The notes beneath the pieces were generated by a model. That model saw only the letters and a program-made list of their open reading frames with translations, was not told where the DNA came from and searched no databases. Of a stretch of DNA of 64,000 nucleotides, positions 26,121 through 36,264 are shown one piece after another (positions within the stretch are counted from its first letter, which is position 1; each line of letters begins with the position of its first letter). The stretch covers positions 1 through 64,000 of the forward strand of contig NZ_JOFL01000025.1 in assembly GCF_000719265.1 (NCBI RefSeq), written 5' to 3'. The position numbers and the translations under genes were made by a program. The DNA comes from Streptomyces roseoverticillatus (GTDB taxonomy: Bacteria > Actinomycetota > Actinomycetes > Streptomycetales > Streptomycetaceae).

Positions 26121-29100
26121 GGCCCGAACGTCTGACGTTCACCGACGTGCGCAGCTATCGCGGCACCCACACGATCGACTTCGCCGACAAGCGCCTGATC
26201 GGGATCCTCGGGCACACCGGTGCCGGTAAGACCACCGTGCTGGAGGCAATCCTGTTCGCCCTGTACGGGAGGTCTTCGTGGGCGTCGGACGGCTACGAGT
26301 TGATCAGCCACGGCTGCGGCTGCATGAGTGTGGAGTTGGAGTTCTCAGCGGGCGGGCAGCGGTGGCGTGTCTCCCGTGCCCTGACCTCGAACCGCAAGCA
26401 CCCCAAGGCCGTGCTGGAGCCGCTGCCCGGTGGGGGTGCGGACAAGCGGGTCGACAATATGGGCGAGGTGACGAAGGCGATCACCGGAATCGTCGGACTG
26501 GGCTTCGACGGCTTCGTCCGCACGGTGCTGCTGCGCCAAGGAGAGTGCGATGCTCTGCTGAAGGCCACCAAGACCGAGCGCGCCGGCATTCTGCGCAGCG
26601 TCTTCGGCATCGATGAACTGGATCGGGTACGCAAGTATGCGCTGACGCGGATTGAGCGCATCAACGCCATCCTCGTTCAGGCTACCCGGGCCCGGGCACG
26701 TCTGCTGGACGATCCCCGCGCCAGCGCCGCCCAGTGCGAGCGGGAGGTGGAGCGCACCCGTCGCATGGCCCGTCAGCGACGTGAACGGCTTCAGCTCCTG
26801 CGCGAGGCCCAGACCCGGGCGGCAGGCCAGCACCGTACGAAGGACTTGGACAAGGCGGCACGATCACTGCGTCAGCGCGCCGTGGGCGACGCGGCTCTGA
26901 CGATCGCCACGACTGCCGCCAAGCAGAAGGAGCTCGACGCCGAGGCCGCGCTTCTGCAGGAGAGTGCCCGGGGTCTGACGACCAGGCTGGAGGCAGCGCA
27001 GGCGGCGCTGGATGAGGCCGCTGAGGCCGGCGACACGGTTATGTCCCTGTCCGGTGCCTCGGCGGTGCTGTCGCTCCTGCCCGCCCGGCTCAGTGATCTG
27101 AACATCCGGGCCGAACGGCTGGTACAGGAGCAGCGCGCGCACCTCGAGCAGGACCAGGAGGATGCGCAAGCCCGTCAGGAGCTGCATGAGCGCGAACAGC
27201 AGCAAGCAGCCCTCGAAGAGGCGGCTGCCAGAGCCGAGCAGGCCACCGCCGAGGTACGCGGGAGCAGCGAGCGCATCCAGGACGCTGTGCGCCAAGCGCT
27301 GCAGGATGCCTCCGCCGTGGCCGCGCACCGGCACGCGGAACCTGTATTGCTGGAGGCAGTGCAGGACCTGCGCTCGCGCAGGGCCGCCTTGGACAAGAGG
27401 CTCGACCGACTGCGCGGCGCCCACGAGGCGGCGGCCAACCAGTTCGAGACGCTGCAGCACGACGATGCCGCCCACACCGCCGGGGCCCACCTCGCTTCCG
27501 GCGAGGCCTGCCCGGTGTGCAGCCAGCCGCTCCCGCAGGACTTCACTCCCCCACCCCCATTGGATGCCAAGGCTCTGGAGCGGGCCAAGCGCACGGTCGG
27601 CATGCGTGGTACCGCCTTCAACAAGGGGGTGACCGCCCTGGCGGAGGCCGTATCTGCGTTGAGTGCCGCGGAGAAGGCGCTCACGGAGCACCGGCGCGAG
27701 CGCCGGGCCGCCGGCGAGCGCATGGAAGTATCCTTGCGGCAGGTCCACGAACTCATCGAGGCGCTGCGGTCCTCATCGCCTACGGCCGCGTCCGCCGCCT
27801 TGGAGGCGATGGGCCAGGAGACCCTCGTACGCGCACATACCGTCAGCGAGCAGGCTCCCGTCAGCCGTGCCCAGCTCACCCGCATCGTCCGGGAGCTGGT
27901 AAAGCCGCTGCGCATGGTGGTGGAAGGCGAGGCCATCGCAGTCTTCACCCGGGCGAAGGAGAAGGCAGCAGCAGTACGGGCCGAAATCGATGCGGCCCGC
28001 GCCGATCTCAAGCGCCGCCGCAGCCGCCTGCAGCGTGACCGCAAACGCCTGGACAAGGCCGTGGCGCAACGCGAGAGCGACCTGCAGACCCTGGTGCAGC
28101 AGATCGCCGGACTCCCGACCTCCGTGCGCCCCGCCCAGCCCTCGCCCCAGGAACTCCCGGGCACCTCGGATATCACCCGCGCGCAGGAGAAGGTCACGCA
28201 GCGCCTTGCCCAGCTCCAGGAGATCTCCGGCGCCCACGAGCAGGCCCGCGAGGCCCTGGTGGACAACAGCGAGGAGCACCGGGCCCTGGAGGAACGCCGC
28301 CAGCGCACGGTTCACACGCCTGCCCGCAAGCTCGCCCATCAGCTGGAGCGGTGGGCGGACGCGGCCGCCGACGCTTCCGACATCCTCGGCAAGGATCTCC
28401 CCACCGAGCTGCCCCCTGCGCCGGACGGAGCCGACCTGGCCGCCACCGACGCCTACGCCTGCGCGTTGACGTCGCTGAGCCGCCAGCTGTCCGAGGACCT
28501 GAAGCAGGCCAGACGGCAGGCCGCCGAGGTATCCCAGGCGTTCAAAGAGGAGCTCCTGCGCCAGGCCGACGCCGACGCCACCGACACCGACCCGGACCCC
28601 GGCTTCCCGCTGCGGGCGGACGGCGATCTGCTCGCGCCCGCCGTCCTCGATCCGCTCAGCCGCAAGACCAGCGACGCGGAGGCCGCCCACGACAAGGCCG
28701 CGGCAGACCTGCGCACCGCCCGGTCCCAAATCCCCTATGCCAACGCGCTGAGCCATGCCGCGGAGGCGGCCGAGAAGCAGATCACCGTCTGGAAGACGGT
28801 CAGCGACCATCTCACGGACCGCAAGTTCCTGACCTATCTCACCAATCGGCGCACCCACGCACTACTCGTCCACGGCAGCAGCATCCTGAAAGAACTCTCG
28901 GGCGGGAACTACGCGTTCACCGAGAACTTCCAGATCTTGGATCTACCCACGAACCTCGCACGCGGCCCGGAAACCCTCTCCGGCGGGGAAACCTTCCAGG
29001 CTTCCCTGGCCCTGGCCCTCGCGCTCGTCGAGGTTCACAGTCGCGGGCACAAGCGGTTGGAGAGCCTGTTCCTGGACGAGGGCTTCGCATCGCTGGACTC

Positions 29101-29317
29101 CGAGCGCCTGGACGACACCCTGTCCGTCCTGTGCAGCAGCGTCGCCCGGGATCAACTCGTCGCCGTCATCAGCCACCTGTATCCGGTAGCCGAGGCGGTC
29201 GACGAGGTCCTGCAGGTCACCAAGACCGCCCAGGGATCCACCAGCACCTGGCTCACCGAGGAGCAGCAAGTCACCTTCATCCGCGACGGGGTCCGGCAAC
29301 TGGTGGAACACGCCTGA
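26117..29317 (+). CDS. sbcC: SbcC (Rad50-type) SMC-like ATPase subunit
   Basis: A 1066-residue SMC-family ATPase. N-lobe: [20 protein letters not shown], Walker [19 protein letters not shown] (residues ~31-48) and the Q-loop in [12 protein letters not shown]. Long coiled coils run on both sides of a zinc hook, [10 protein letters not shown] (Cys465, Cys468), which dimerises two SbcC subunits. C-lobe: signature [19 protein letters not shown], Walker [18 protein letters not shown] and the switch His in [12 protein letters not shown]. All ATPase and hook residues are present, so the complex looks functional. It is translated with sbcD. Confidence 0.93.
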   Translation: MRPERLTFTDVRSYRGTHTIDFADKRLIGILGHTGAGKTTVLEAILFALYGRSSWASDGYELISHGCGCMSVELEFSAGGQRWRVSRALTSNRKHPKAVLEPLPGGGADKRVDNMGEVTKAITGIVGLGFDGFVRTVLLRQGECDALLKATKTERAGILRSVFGIDELDRVRKYALTRIERINAILVQATRARARLLDDPRASAAQCEREVERTRRMARQRRERLQLLREAQTRAAGQHRTKDLDKAARSLRQRAVGDAALTIATTAAKQKELDAEAALLQESARGLTTRLEAAQAALDEAAEAGDTVMSLSGASAVLSLLPARLSDLNIRAERLVQEQRAHLEQDQEDAQARQELHEREQQQAALEEAAARAEQATAEVRGSSERIQDAVRQALQDASAVAAHRHAEPVLLEAVQDLRSRRAALDKRLDRLRGAHEAAANQFETLQHDDAAHTAGAHLASGEACPVCSQPLPQDFTPPPPLDAKALERAKRTVGMRGTAFNKGVTALAEAVSALSAAEKALTEHRRERRAAGERMEVSLRQVHELIEALRSSSPTAASAALEAMGQETLVRAHTVSEQAPVSRAQLTRIVRELVKPLRMVVEGEAIAVFTRAKEKAAAVRAEIDAARADLKRRRSRLQRDRKRLDKAVAQRESDLQTLVQQIAGLPTSVRPAQPSPQELPGTSDITRAQEKVTQRLAQLQEISGAHEQAREALVDNSEEHRALEERRQRTVHTPARKLAHQLERWADAAADASDILGKDLPTELPPAPDGADLAATDAYACALTSLSRQLSEDLKQARRQAAEVSQAFKEELLRQADADATDTDPDPGFPLRADGDLLAPAVLDPLSRKTSDAEAAHDKAAADLRTARSQIPYANALSHAAEAAEKQITVWKTVSDHLTDRKFLTYLTNRRTHALLVHGSSILKELSGGNYAFTENFQILDLPTNLARGPETLSGGETFQASLALALALVEVHSRGHKRLESLFLDEGFASLDSERLDDTLSVLCSSVARDQLVAVISHLYPVAEAVDEVLQVTKTAQGSTSTWLTEEQQVTFIRDGVRQLVEHA

Positions 29318-29666
29318 GCGGAGAATCCTGCGCCCGGCCGGGCCGAAACCTGGCGCTAGGCCCGGTCCGGAAAGACCCGCCCTCTTCCGTCTGAGGCGCT
29401 ACCGAATAGCCGGGCCGTTGTGGAGCTACCTGCACCGAGTGCGGTCCCTGGTGCGCGCATCCGGCGCAGGCCGGCGCGAAGGGGACCGAGCCGGGGAGCG
29501 ACTTCAGGCTCCGCCTCGCGGGCTCCCCTCGTACGACAGTGCCCCAAGGCCCGGCGCTAGGCGGGGGATCGCCCGTGCCACCCGCTCTCGGGGACACCGA
29601 AGCTTGTGGGACGCACGGTGCTTCTGACTACTTCCAAAATTCGTCCACAGGTAAGGAGCAGGTCGT
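29318..29666. other. Non-coding interval between sbcC and the transposase; probable transposon left end
   Basis: 349 bases with no credible gene. GGCGCTAGGC occurs at 29352-29361 and again at 29553-29562, and several GC-rich inverted stretches are present, including a strong hairpin around 29330-29350 that could end sbcC transcription. Tn5053/Tn7-like elements carry repeated transposase sites next to their first gene, so the left end probably lies here, but I could not find a matching right-end repeat. Confidence 0.3.
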
Positions 29667-31262
29667 ATGAGCGATCCCTCTGCCGACACAAACGGCACCG
29701 GCAAACCGGCCTTCACTGCCCACTCGGGACGGTTGGCCGCAGTGCCACGATTGATGACGCTGGACCAGCACGGCGAGCTGACCAGCGCGCACGTACGGCT
29801 GGTCGCCCAGGCTCTGGGCCGGTCGGAACGAGCGGTGTGGCGGTGGATCGCCGAGGCGCGCGCCACCGGGCACGTCGGCGCGGCGTCCCGGGCGCGGTTC
29901 AGCGTCACACCGGAGATCCGCCGCCTGCTGGTGCTGTGGGGAGGCAATGCCTCCGCCGTGCACCGCGAGCTGCGACAGCGGGCCCTGACCGGCCCCCAGC
30001 CGTCTGCGGTCCCGTCGCTGGCGACTATCCACCGGGCGCTGCGGCGGGACCTGACTCCTGGGGACCGGGCCGGTCTCGCCCATGGGGAGGCCGCCCGGCG
30101 GGCATTCGACGTGTTCGGGAAGCGCCCGGCAGAGCACCGCAACGCCGCCTGGGAAGGCGACCACAAGTGTGTACCCGTGCGGGTGTGGGTCGAGGATGAC
30201 CTGGTACAGCCCTGGGTGACGTGGTTTATCGACTGCGCCACCAAGGTCATCATGGGCGTGGCCGTGACACCCCACGCACCCAGCGCAGATGCGGTCCTGG
30301 CGGCTCTGCGGATGGCCTTGGACCGCGCCGAGCCTTTCGGGCCGGCCGGTGGGCTGCCTGGTCTGGTTCGTGTGGACCGTGGCAAAGAGTTCTTGTGCAC
30401 CGCCGTGGCCTCGGCTTTGGGTGCCTTCGCGGTACCCGTTGTCGACCTCCCTGCCTACAGCCCGCATCTGAAAGGCACCATTGAGGCGCTCAACGGCGCC
30501 GCCGAGAAGATGCTGTTCGTCTCCATGCCGCGCTACGTCCACCGGCAGAGGCTCACCGGCGGGCGCACCGCGGATCCAGACGAGCCCGCACTCACCTTCG
30601 AGGCGTTCGTGGAACTGCTGATGAAGTGGGTGCACTGGTGGAACACCGAGCACCAGCCCAAAGCCCTGGGTGGCCGCACCCCAATGGAGGCCTGGCGGTC
30701 GGACCCCACTCCCCTGCACGACGTCCCTACCGGACGGCTGGCCTCTTTCGGGCTTGAGGACGATGGGCGTGCCCGCACCATCACCACGCAGGGAGTGCGG
30801 TGGCGCAACCGCCACTACATCGCTCCCTGGATGGTCGGCCAGGCCGGTGTCCGTGTCGCGGTACGCCACCTGCCTCACCACGACACGACCATCGAGGTCT
30901 TCGATCTTGATGGCGTGTACCTGGGCACTGCGGTCCTCGCCGAGGCGGCCAGCGAGGAGCAGATCCGCGAGGTCCGCAAAGCCCGCACGGCCAAGGCACG
31001 GCGGCTTCGCGCGGATATGAAGGCTGCCGCGCGGCTGCGCCGCGAGCGCTTCAAAGCTGTCACCACGCCATCCCCGCCCCAGCGCCTGGGAGCGCTGACC
31101 GAGGCGGAAGCCGAGGCAGAGCTCTCCGAATCGGCTGCCACGGATCTGCGGCGGGCCAATCCCGGCTACATCCCGCACCAGCCTGTCCCGGACGGGTGGG
31201 CATGCCCGATCCCACCAGGCGCGGCCCCGCCAGAAGCCAACATCTCCGAGGAGAACGTGTGA
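29667..31262 (+). CDS. TniA/TnsB-like DDE transposase (Mu transposase C-terminal type)
   Basis: The ATG lies nine bases behind AAGGAG; 531 residues. An N-terminal HTH region (LVAQALGRSERAVWRWIAEA) precedes a retroviral-integrase-fold core with AAWEGDHKCVPVRVW (Asp165), GLVRVDRGKEFLCTA (Asp237) and LKGTIEALNGAAEKML (Glu273). Asp237 and Glu273 are separated by 35 residues, the DD35E spacing. A Mu-type C-terminal barrel follows (TITTQGVRWRNRHYIAPWMV). Enzymes of this group cut and join transposon ends and need a TniB/TnsC ATPase, which is the next gene with a GTGA overlap. All catalytic residues are intact. Confidence 0.93.
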   Translation: MSDPSADTNGTGKPAFTAHSGRLAAVPRLMTLDQHGELTSAHVRLVAQALGRSERAVWRWIAEARATGHVGAASRARFSVTPEIRRLLVLWGGNASAVHRELRQRALTGPQPSAVPSLATIHRALRRDLTPGDRAGLAHGEAARRAFDVFGKRPAEHRNAAWEGDHKCVPVRVWVEDDLVQPWVTWFIDCATKVIMGVAVTPHAPSADAVLAALRMALDRAEPFGPAGGLPGLVRVDRGKEFLCTAVASALGAFAVPVVDLPAYSPHLKGTIEALNGAAEKMLFVSMPRYVHRQRLTGGRTADPDEPALTFEAFVELLMKWVHWWNTEHQPKALGGRTPMEAWRSDPTPLHDVPTGRLASFGLEDDGRARTITTQGVRWRNRHYIAPWMVGQAGVRVAVRHLPHHDTTIEVFDLDGVYLGTAVLAEAASEEQIREVRKARTAKARRLRADMKAAARLRRERFKAVTTPSPPQRLGALTEAEAEAELSESAATDLRRANPGYIPHQPVPDGWACPIPPGAAPPEANISEENV

Positions 31263-32032
31263 GCGACGACATGGACTACGGCAAGCTCCCCCCGGAGGGC
31301 GACGACCACTTCCACCACCTGGACGCGCACCTGGTGGCCACCGACACGCTCATGACGACGCTGGACAACATCCAGGCGACGATCGAGGCCAAGGCCATGA
31401 TGGTCACCCACGGTGCCGCCGGTTACGGCAAGACGATGTCGGTGAACTCGGCGCTGCGCAAGGTCGCCCCTGACATCACCTACCGCCTGGAGCTGCGCTC
31501 GGGCCCGACGCCCCGCGACATCCGCCACGGCCTCTTCCGCGCTCTGGGGCTGCCCGGGGAACCGCCGACCCGACCGATCGAGTTCGACACCCTCTTGAAG
31601 GAGACACTGTCGCAGACGTTCCGAGTTCTGGTGTGCGACGAGGCCCAGTGGATGGGCCGCAGTTCGTTCGAGTACTGGCGCCATCTGTGGGACGACCGCA
31701 ACACTGACATCGCGGTGATCTTCGCCGGCGGCGACAACTGCTACAGAATCCTCAAGCGCGAGCCGATGCTGGCGTCGCGGATCTTCATCTGGCAGAAATT
31801 CAAGCGCATGCCCGAGGACGAGGTCGTCGCCACGCTGCCGGCGTTCCACTCCCTGTGGGCCGGGGTCGACCCGCAGATGATCCGCAGCATCGACCGGGCC
31901 GCGGCGCACGGCAACTTCCGCAACTGGGCCACCATCACCAAGCACATGCTCAACGGCATGGAGAAGAAAGGGCTGACCGAGGTCAACGACGACCTTGTCA
32001 GGTGGGTCTACAGCAAGCTCGGCGGCATGTAG
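31259..32032 (+). CDS. TniB/TnsC-like AAA+ transposition ATPase
   Basis: The GTG at 31259 overlaps the transposase stop and gives 257 residues. Walker A is VTHGAAGYGKTMSVNS (Lys58), Walker B is FRVLVCDEAQWM (Asp127, Glu128), and sensor 1 lies in DIAVIFAGGDN. An arginine-containing C-terminal helical lid follows (ITKHMLNGMEKKGLTEV, then VRWVYSKLGGM at the end). TniB-type ATPases pick the target site and activate the transposase there. The protein looks complete. Its last ten codons reappear at 42688. Confidence 0.9.
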   Translation: MSDDMDYGKLPPEGDDHFHHLDAHLVATDTLMTTLDNIQATIEAKAMMVTHGAAGYGKTMSVNSALRKVAPDITYRLELRSGPTPRDIRHGLFRALGLPGEPPTRPIEFDTLLKETLSQTFRVLVCDEAQWMGRSSFEYWRHLWDDRNTDIAVIFAGGDNCYRILKREPMLASRIFIWQKFKRMPEDEVVATLPAFHSLWAGVDPQMIRSIDRAAAHGNFRNWATITKHMLNGMEKKGLTEVNDDLVRWVYSKLGGM

Positions 32033-32152
32033 CAACGGCCGTAGCCCGCGGCGGCCCGGAGAGCTCGGACCGCCGCGAACAACCATGCGTGACTGACCGC
32101 CTGGCGCTTCCGCGTCCAGGGGGCCGCCGGCGCGTAGCAGAGACATGACGGG

Positions 32153-33181
32153 GTGGTGGCAGTGGCGTACGGCGAGGTGATGATCGTGGTGGACGAGCAG
32201 GACGACCTGTTCTACACGCGGGCTGCGCTGCAGGCACACCGGCCTGGGGAAGGCCGCATCACCGTGCAGCCGACGCCGGCCAGCGGCAGCCCGGCCGCGC
32301 TGGCGCACGACATGCTGTATGCGCTGGGCAAGCGGCTGGCCCCCGGGCCAAACTCCCCCGATGTGCGGTTGGACTCGGTGAACGCGGCGTGGCTCGCCGC
32401 GGCTGACTGGGGTGTCGCGACCGGGGTACGGCACGTTGTCGTCCCCCGCGCCCATCTGCTGACCATCCGGCGGATCAACCAGCTCCTCGCCTGGCGCTCG
32501 TTGACGGGAGCGCAGTTGACACTGCTGTGGCACAAGGCCCCGCGGGAGCTTCCTGCGGTGCTGGACCGGGTACGGTGTGTCCGCGACCCGGGCCAGTTCG
32601 CGTCGGTAGTCACCGAGCCAGGCCCCACCCCCGTGCGCCCCTGCTTCCCCTCGGCACCGACCGGCGCGACCGGGCCGACGCCCACTATGCCGGGGCTGTC
32701 TCCTGTCCGACCGGGGTATGCGCAGTCCGTGTCGAGGGTGCCGCGACCGGGTCACATGTGTGCCGGAGCCGCTGCAACAGCCCAGCTGGCCCCGGCCACC
32801 CCTGCGAACGCGGTCGCTCCGGAGGTCACTGCCGCACTCGCAGTCCTCGCTCACCCGCTCATCGCAGGGGCGCTGAGCGTGGCGGCGTTCACCGGTGGCA
32901 GCCTGGGCAGCCTGCGATGGACGCGAGACCTCGACATCACCGGTGACATCTGCGCCATCAAGACGCACGAGCCCGGCCACCGAAGATGCCGTCTGTCCGC
33001 GATCCCGGTGTGGGCACGCCCGCTGCTGGCCGCCGCCCGCGCCTTCCACCGGCTGACACCCCAAGCTCCCGAGAACGTCTTCGGCCCGTTACTGCTCGCA
33101 GAGGCACGACATCTGCGCGCGCACGCCGAGCGCCTTCCCCAAGACGCAATGCCCTCGCCCAGCAGCTTCCTGGCCCCTTGA
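32153..33181 (+). CDS. Third transposon protein; Walker-less relative of the ATPase
   Basis: A 342-residue protein starting at a GTG. By eye its residues ~45-130 follow the TniB protein in order. SPAALAHDMLYALGKRL matches TPRDIRHGLFRALGLPG. The strand GVRHVVVPRAHLLTIRRINQ takes the place of TFRVLVCDEAQWMGRSSFEY, and LTGAQLTLLWHKA that of NTDIAVIFAGG. The Walker B acids are replaced by R-A-H and no Walker A loop is present, so it should not hydrolyse ATP. The middle is Pro/Thr-rich, and the C-terminal 110 residues contain a hydrophobic stretch (PLIAGALSVAAFTGGSLGS) and end PSSFLAP. I infer a pseudo-ATPase partner in target choice; no family name is known to me. Confidence 0.6.
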   Translation: MVAVAYGEVMIVVDEQDDLFYTRAALQAHRPGEGRITVQPTPASGSPAALAHDMLYALGKRLAPGPNSPDVRLDSVNAAWLAAADWGVATGVRHVVVPRAHLLTIRRINQLLAWRSLTGAQLTLLWHKAPRELPAVLDRVRCVRDPGQFASVVTEPGPTPVRPCFPSAPTGATGPTPTMPGLSPVRPGYAQSVSRVPRPGHMCAGAAATAQLAPATPANAVAPEVTAALAVLAHPLIAGALSVAAFTGGSLGSLRWTRDLDITGDICAIKTHEPGHRRCRLSAIPVWARPLLAAARAFHRLTPQAPENVFGPLLLAEARHLRAHAERLPQDAMPSPSSFLAP

Positions 33182-33310
33182 GCCGGCATACTTCGCTCAC
33201 AACGGGCCATCAGCTTGCGTGCTGTGGGTGAGGCGATAGCACTCGATGCCAGCCGGATGATTGGCCGTTGCGGGTGACGCGGCCGACGGCGGCCACGGAG
33301 AGCCCGGAGG

Positions 33311-33730
33311 ACCCTGACAGCCGCCGAGGCCGCCGAGGGCAAGTCGCGGGAAGCGGCCGCTACCGCGGATGGCAGCATAGCCGGATGGGAGCAGGCGCAG
33401 GCCGCCCAAGCGCAGGCAGACGCCGAACAGGACGCGTTCCCCTCCCCCGCCCCGGCCGCCACCGCCCAGCAGCGCGAGGACGACGCAACCGAACAGTTGC
33501 AGCACTCCACGGGGCGTGTGACCGACGCACAAGAGCGGCATCGCCGGGCCGGCGAGGCCGCGCGCAGCGCTCTGCGGGCATTGAACCGGGCAGCCGACGC
33601 GGGCGGCGGAACCCTGCTGCCCGCCGACCCGAACGCGGTGGCCGACTGCGCGCTGCGCGGGGTGGTGGCATCGGATGATCGAAACGAACACATACCGTTA
33701 CCCGCTCGTTTCCGACATCTGGTGAGATGA
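33311..33730 (+). pseudogene. C-terminal remnant of a helical protein
   Basis: One frame has strong coding bias and runs LTAAEAAEGKSREAAATADG, AQAAQAQADAEQDAFPSPAP, EDDATEQLQHSTGRVTDAQE and GGGTLLPADPNAVADCALRG to a stop at 33730. There is no start codon or ribosome site at its upstream edge, where the transposon block ends. It is alanine-rich and helical, like the tail of a larger element-borne protein. The 5' part has been lost; the family is not recognised. Confidence 0.35.
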
Positions 33731-33734
33731 GGTC

Positions 33735-36200
33735 ATGCCTTCTCGATCGAAGCGGCGCGACGCGCGCAACAAGAGGAAGCGCCGTGCCGGTTCGACAACG
33801 CCAGCGTTCGACCCGCACGCGCAGGTGATGGCGGAGTCCTTTGCCGTCTTGGTGGAGCTGATGGCTACGGTCGCCGGCGATGATCCTGCGGCGAAGGTGG
33901 ACGCAGCATTCGAGGAGGCGGTCCAGGAGCTCGTCACGAAGCTGCGGCGGTTCGACGCGATCCGGCTCATCGAGGCGGCTCGCCTGGCATTCCTGCCGTT
34001 GGCGCCCGCGGGTCAGATGCCCGTCACGACGGAGGCGGGTGCCGCCTATCTGGAACTTCTGGCGCTGGTTGCTCTCGCCGCCCGAGATGAGACGGCGACG
34101 GCCGCTGCCCCCTCAGCCGAGTTTCAGCAGATGAGTCACTTCGTCTCGGAGGCGAAGGACGACCTCGACAAGATCCTCCATCTCGCGCAGTTGCGGTCCC
34201 TCGCCGCCGTTGACCCGGCCGACAAACTTGCGCTCATGTCCTTGCTTATTCGCGGTGCTGAGGTGTGGATGCGCAACACCTCCTACTCGGAGATGGTCGA
34301 GAAAACCAATCTGGCGCTCCTGGACGGCAATCCGAGCGTCCGCGCGGTGCTCAACGACCAGCTCGGCCTCGACGCGACCGACGCCCTGGCCGTCCTCAAC
34401 GCATGTCACCACCTGCAACACGCCAGCCTGAACGACCGCCTCAATGCCATGGGCGAAGCCATGCAAATCGCGATGGCCGTGACGCACAAGGGTCGGGTGG
34501 ACGACCGGCTGAAGGAGCGTGCCAGGTCCAGTCTCGTGTCACTGTTCGAGCCCGGTGCCGAGCATGTCACGGTCGCCGTCGACGACATCGTCGCGTACAC
34601 GGGCATTGCTGTGGAGCGTGTCAGAGCCGTTGTCGAGCGGTTCCGCCTCGACCTTGGTACGGCCGATGCTGCGGACGTCATCGGCGCGTTCACGACCGGC
34701 AAGAACCCGATGCGTGCCCGTCCGCTCGTCGTCAGCGACAGCGGGCGCCTCATGCTGCCGCACCATGCGCTGAACGTGTCCGCCGTCCGGGAGAACCTCG
34801 AGGAGCAGCTGAAGACGTCTCAGCCTGTATGGGCCCAGTACGCCAAGCACCGCGGAGACCTTCTGGAGTCCCGCACGCGCACCGCGCTGGGCCGCGTGCT
34901 TCCTGGGGCCCGATTCCGGGATGCTTTCGAGTACTACCTGCCGGCGAACGATCAGGAAGCCGCGACCGCGGATCCGGCGAAGTACACCAAGCGCGTCGAG
35001 GGCGACCACCTCATCGTCCTCGACGATGTTGCCATCATCGTCGAGGACAAGGCCGTCGCGTTGAGCGCCCTCTCTCGTGGGGGAAAGATCAAGCGGCTCC
35101 GCACCGACCTGACTGGCATCATCACGAAAGCAGCCGAGCAGTCCGGCCGCATGCGGGAGGCGATCCAGCGGGACGGTGGCCTGCGCATCAAGGATGAAGG
35201 CTGGGTCGACCTCAGCCATATCCGCGAGATCCACACCGTCGCCGTCAGTCTCGATGATCTTTCGACCGTCCTGACGGCGACTGCGGAGATGGTGAAGGCC
35301 GGCCTACTCGGCCCTGACAACATTCCCTGGACGGTGTCCCTGCACGACCTGGAGTTGATCACTGAGCTCGTCGCGCGCCCGGCCGAGTTCCTCCTCTACG
35401 TGCGCCGACGCCGCAACCCCGATGTCACCGTCATGTTCCGCGCCCCGGACGAGCTGGACCTGTTTCTGTACTTCTTCGAGGCGGGGCTATGGGTCGAACC
35501 CGACCCGGCGCAAGTACGGGCGGCCTTCCCGTTCCTGTCCGAGCCGACCACGGCGGAGTTGCGTCGCTACCGTGCACAGCAGCCGGTCTACCTGAGCAGC
35601 CGGACCGACGCGCTCGACAGGTGGTTCTACGCCAAGCAACGTGACGTTGTGGGGCCTGAGCCCGTGCCCAAGCCGACGATGGTACCGGCGCCACTCGCCC
35701 CCTGTATCGACGAACTGCAGTCACGCCAGGTCAACGGGTGGCTCAGTATCGGTGCAACATTGCTGTCCATGGCAGAGGCCGTCCAGCACCAGTTCGCGCG
35801 CCACGGTGAGCAGCTTCTCAGCCACCCGGACCCCCACGGCCGCGGCCGCAGCATGACGGTGGCTGTCACGGCCAGCGTCGACCCAGCCGAGGGGTGGCTA
35901 TTCGTGTGGGCCACCCGCCCCGCCGGACAGGACCCCGACGACGCCGAGAAGAGCCTCCGTGGCTACCTGCGGGCCAAGAAGCACCAGCTCGGCCTGGCGC
36001 GAGGCGTCGTCTTCCTCTACGACGAACCAACCCGCGATCTCGTAGGAGTCCTCTACGACGGCCATATCGGGCCCCCCGACGCCGCGTTGACGGCCAGTGT
36101 GCAGTCCTTGTGGCCCGTAGCGGACCTGCAACGCGCTATCCATCCGAACGCCAAGCGGCCACCTCGCGGCGCGAAAAGTACTTCCAAGCGAAAGCGGTAA
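33735..36200 (+). CDS. Large protein of unknown function with a possible PD-(D/E)XK nuclease core
   Basis: An 821-residue protein with an ATG behind GATGAGG. The N-terminus is basic (SRSKRRDARNKRKRRAGS), then about 350 mostly helical residues follow. Near residues 375-445 the order is GDLLESRTRTALGRVLPGAR, YYLPANDQEAA, VEGDHLIVLDDVAIIVEDKA and LRTDLTGIITKAAEQSGRMR. A Glu in the first helix, an Asp in G-D-x-L and E-x-K on the next strand are what NERD-like and other restriction-endonuclease folds show. The C-terminal 370 residues are alpha/beta with no motif I recognise, ending in Lys/Arg-rich sequence. No partner gene is adjacent, so it would act alone. A defence role is plausible but not shown. 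Confidence 0.6.
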   Translation: MPSRSKRRDARNKRKRRAGSTTPAFDPHAQVMAESFAVLVELMATVAGDDPAAKVDAAFEEAVQELVTKLRRFDAIRLIEAARLAFLPLAPAGQMPVTTEAGAAYLELLALVALAARDETATAAAPSAEFQQMSHFVSEAKDDLDKILHLAQLRSLAAVDPADKLALMSLLIRGAEVWMRNTSYSEMVEKTNLALLDGNPSVRAVLNDQLGLDATDALAVLNACHHLQHASLNDRLNAMGEAMQIAMAVTHKGRVDDRLKERARSSLVSLFEPGAEHVTVAVDDIVAYTGIAVERVRAVVERFRLDLGTADAADVIGAFTTGKNPMRARPLVVSDSGRLMLPHHALNVSAVRENLEEQLKTSQPVWAQYAKHRGDLLESRTRTALGRVLPGARFRDAFEYYLPANDQEAATADPAKYTKRVEGDHLIVLDDVAIIVEDKAVALSALSRGGKIKRLRTDLTGIITKAAEQSGRMREAIQRDGGLRIKDEGWVDLSHIREIHTVAVSLDDLSTVLTATAEMVKAGLLGPDNIPWTVSLHDLELITELVARPAEFLLYVRRRRNPDVTVMFRAPDELDLFLYFFEAGLWVEPDPAQVRAAFPFLSEPTTAELRRYRAQQPVYLSSRTDALDRWFYAKQRDVVGPEPVPKPTMVPAPLAPCIDELQSRQVNGWLSIGATLLSMAEAVQHQFARHGEQLLSHPDPHGRGRSMTVAVTASVDPAEGWLFVWATRPAGQDPDDAEKSLRGYLRAKKHQLGLARGVVFLYDEPTRDLVGVLYDGHIGPPDAALTASVQSLWPVADLQRAIHPNAKRPPRGAKSTSKRKR

Positions 36201-36239
36201 CGCTGCCTCCGTCAAAAATGCTGCCCAAAGCCGAGCGTT

Positions 36240-36264
36240 CACTGACATCACGGTGACGATCACC
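36240..36264 (+). repeat. Imperfect 25-bp direct repeat, left copy
   Basis: This copy contains CTGACATCACGGTGACGATC. A close copy at 36959-36984 contains CTGACATCTCAGTGACGATC, two mismatches over the 20 bases shown. The pair flanks the relic block 36.26-36.96 kb and may be the end of a lost insertion sequence. Confidence 0.4.

Larger units (their letters stand above)
29667..33183 (+). mobile_element. Tn5053/Tn7-like transposon core: transposase, ATPase, third protein
   Basis: Three rightward genes form a unit: DDE transposase, AAA+ ATPase (GTGA overlap) and a third protein after a 120-bp gap. The part from the last codons of the ATPase to the stop of the third gene is present again at 42688-43857, which shows that this block has moved or been duplicated as one. 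No resolvase or TniQ-like gene is visible beside it. Exact ends are not resolved. Confidence 0.7.

Noticed and set aside
29352..29562. GGCGCTAGGC twice upstream of the transposase as TniA sites
   Set aside because: Only two copies and none found at the right side; noted in the interval entry but not claimed as ends.
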